This document shows, one piece after another, positions 63,020 to 64,000 of a stretch of 64,000 bases of DNA. The DNA lies in NCBI RefSeq assembly GCF_026212465.1, contig NC_080058.1, forward strand, positions 8,547,485 through 8,611,484, read 5' to 3'. The notes beneath the pieces were generated by a model. It saw nothing but the letters and a program-made list of their open reading frames with translations. It was not told where the DNA came from and did not search any database. The DNA comes from Amaranthus tricolor. Its lineage: Eukaryota > Streptophyta > Magnoliopsida > Caryophyllales > Amaranthaceae. A program made the position numbers and the translations under genes. Positions within the stretch are counted from its first letter, which is position 1. Every line of letters begins with the position of its first letter.

Positions 63020-64000
63020 AGTTCTTAAAAATTTATAATTTAGTTTATGAGCATTTCGTTTCTTGATTTACTGCTTTTCATATGCATAATGTTGCTTTGC
63101 TGTGAAAGTTGAAAGTCAAATGCAAGCAGAAAAATGACCAACGTCATTAGGCTTTTCAATTTAGTCTGAATTCTGAGAATACTGATTTGTGAAGTTGAAA
63201 GTTTTTTTTGTTTTTTGTTGATAAATGTTGTGAATACCACGGGGTTTTTTAATTGTACTCTATATATTACAATGAAGTTTGGTTATGGTGTGTCTTTTTG
63301 TTATTGCGCATTTGCTTGATTTAGTAGGTCTTTTTGTAGTTGGGGACGATACGAGGGCTCGTAATAGTTGTCGAGTTTTTGACTTCCTGATGATTTGTTG
63401 TGAATTAGGTTTTTGTAAGAGCCTAATTTCTTCTTATCAAATGATTGTCCATTTTCAATGGAGCCAAATATTTCTAGACTGTAGTTAATTGGTTCCATAT
63501 TTGAATGAATTTCAATGACACGTTAAATATTGTTGATTTCTTATTTACATAAAATTACAAATGATGTTTGTTGTCGGAAATCAATTGGAAACAACAGCTT
63601 CGTTATCACAATGAGTAATGTTAACAAAGCTACTGTCTCATCATTCCAAGTTTGCAAAGACAACATGATCAATTTGGTCTACAACACTACAATTGAAGTC
63701 CTTCATAAATGTCCTCTTTCACGCAACAAACTTGCCTAGTACTAGTTTAGAATAGCTCAAGCATGCCTAGTACACGTCCATGAGGAGTTACATCCAAAGA
63801 AAAGTTAAGTCACGACCAAGAGTTGTTAAGGAAATTGCAAATTCAGATTTTCTTCCCTTATAAAGTAATTACAAAGAAGTCCAATTCTGAACTCTTGTTC
63901 CCTCGCAAAAGGAGTTGCAAGAAAGTTGGCATATGGTTTGGATGTTACATAACTTCTTCAAGGAGGTTATTCTTAGTGATTTACGTGTGTTTAGGAGCTA
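63020..64000. other. Right edge, no gene identified
   Basis: If the preceding small ORF is the start of a longer gene, its introns could lie here. Otherwise nothing is supportable; no clear TE ends were seen. Confidence 0.35.

Overview
The window is nuclear DNA of a flowering plant, very probably a eudicot. It is AT-rich, its genes have GT-AG introns, and plant-specific families are present: a respiratory burst oxidase, a group I formin, an ER BiP ending in HDEL, RecQ helicase SIM and histone H2A.W. Much of the space between genes is transposon debris. The species cannot be fixed from sequence alone. Coding positions were worked out by hand from splice sites, reading-frame continuity and remembered family features; no search was run.

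Layout. (1) 1-9135, minus: an RBOH NADPH oxidase, most like RBOHB, in seven visible exons; the 3' part runs off the left edge. Its 3.9-kb second intron holds a fold-back MITE with a 9-bp target duplication and a plant-mobile-domain relic. (2) 9.2-34.5 kb: no convincing gene. It holds fold-back elements, Stowaway-like MITEs, tRNA-derived SINE-like repeats, a 201-bp tandem duplication, long non-coding retroelement-like blocks, and a 1.09-kb palindrome that carries two tRNA-Ile-like sequences. (3) 34,569-37,053: a 2.5-kb hAT transposon with intact ends and an 8-bp target duplication, but a broken transposase. (4) 37,673-37,856: a hAT-type MITE with a perfect 8-bp duplication. (5) 38,441-42,018, plus: a complete four-exon group I formin. 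(6) 42.9-46.8 kb: SINE-like cluster, a copia reverse transcriptase fragment and two related repeats. (7) 47,309-50,962, plus: a complete six-exon BiP with an exact ER stress element upstream. (8) 51,847-55,875, minus: RecQ helicase SIM in seven coding exons, with an apparent one-base deletion that breaks frame in exon 4. Its leader intron seems to contain a dead copia element. (9) 61,341-61,865, plus: histone H2A.W, divergent from the helicase. (10) 62.8 kb to the end: a possible very small spliced ORF and unassigned sequence.

The genes are ordinary nuclear neighbours, not an operon. The only likely functional pairing is the divergent RecQ SIM/H2A.W pair, whose shared flank has an E2F-type site. 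The strongest unusual item is the palindrome at 15,427-16,517, self-complementary at three nested scales. The most consequential gene-level item is the helicase frameshift.
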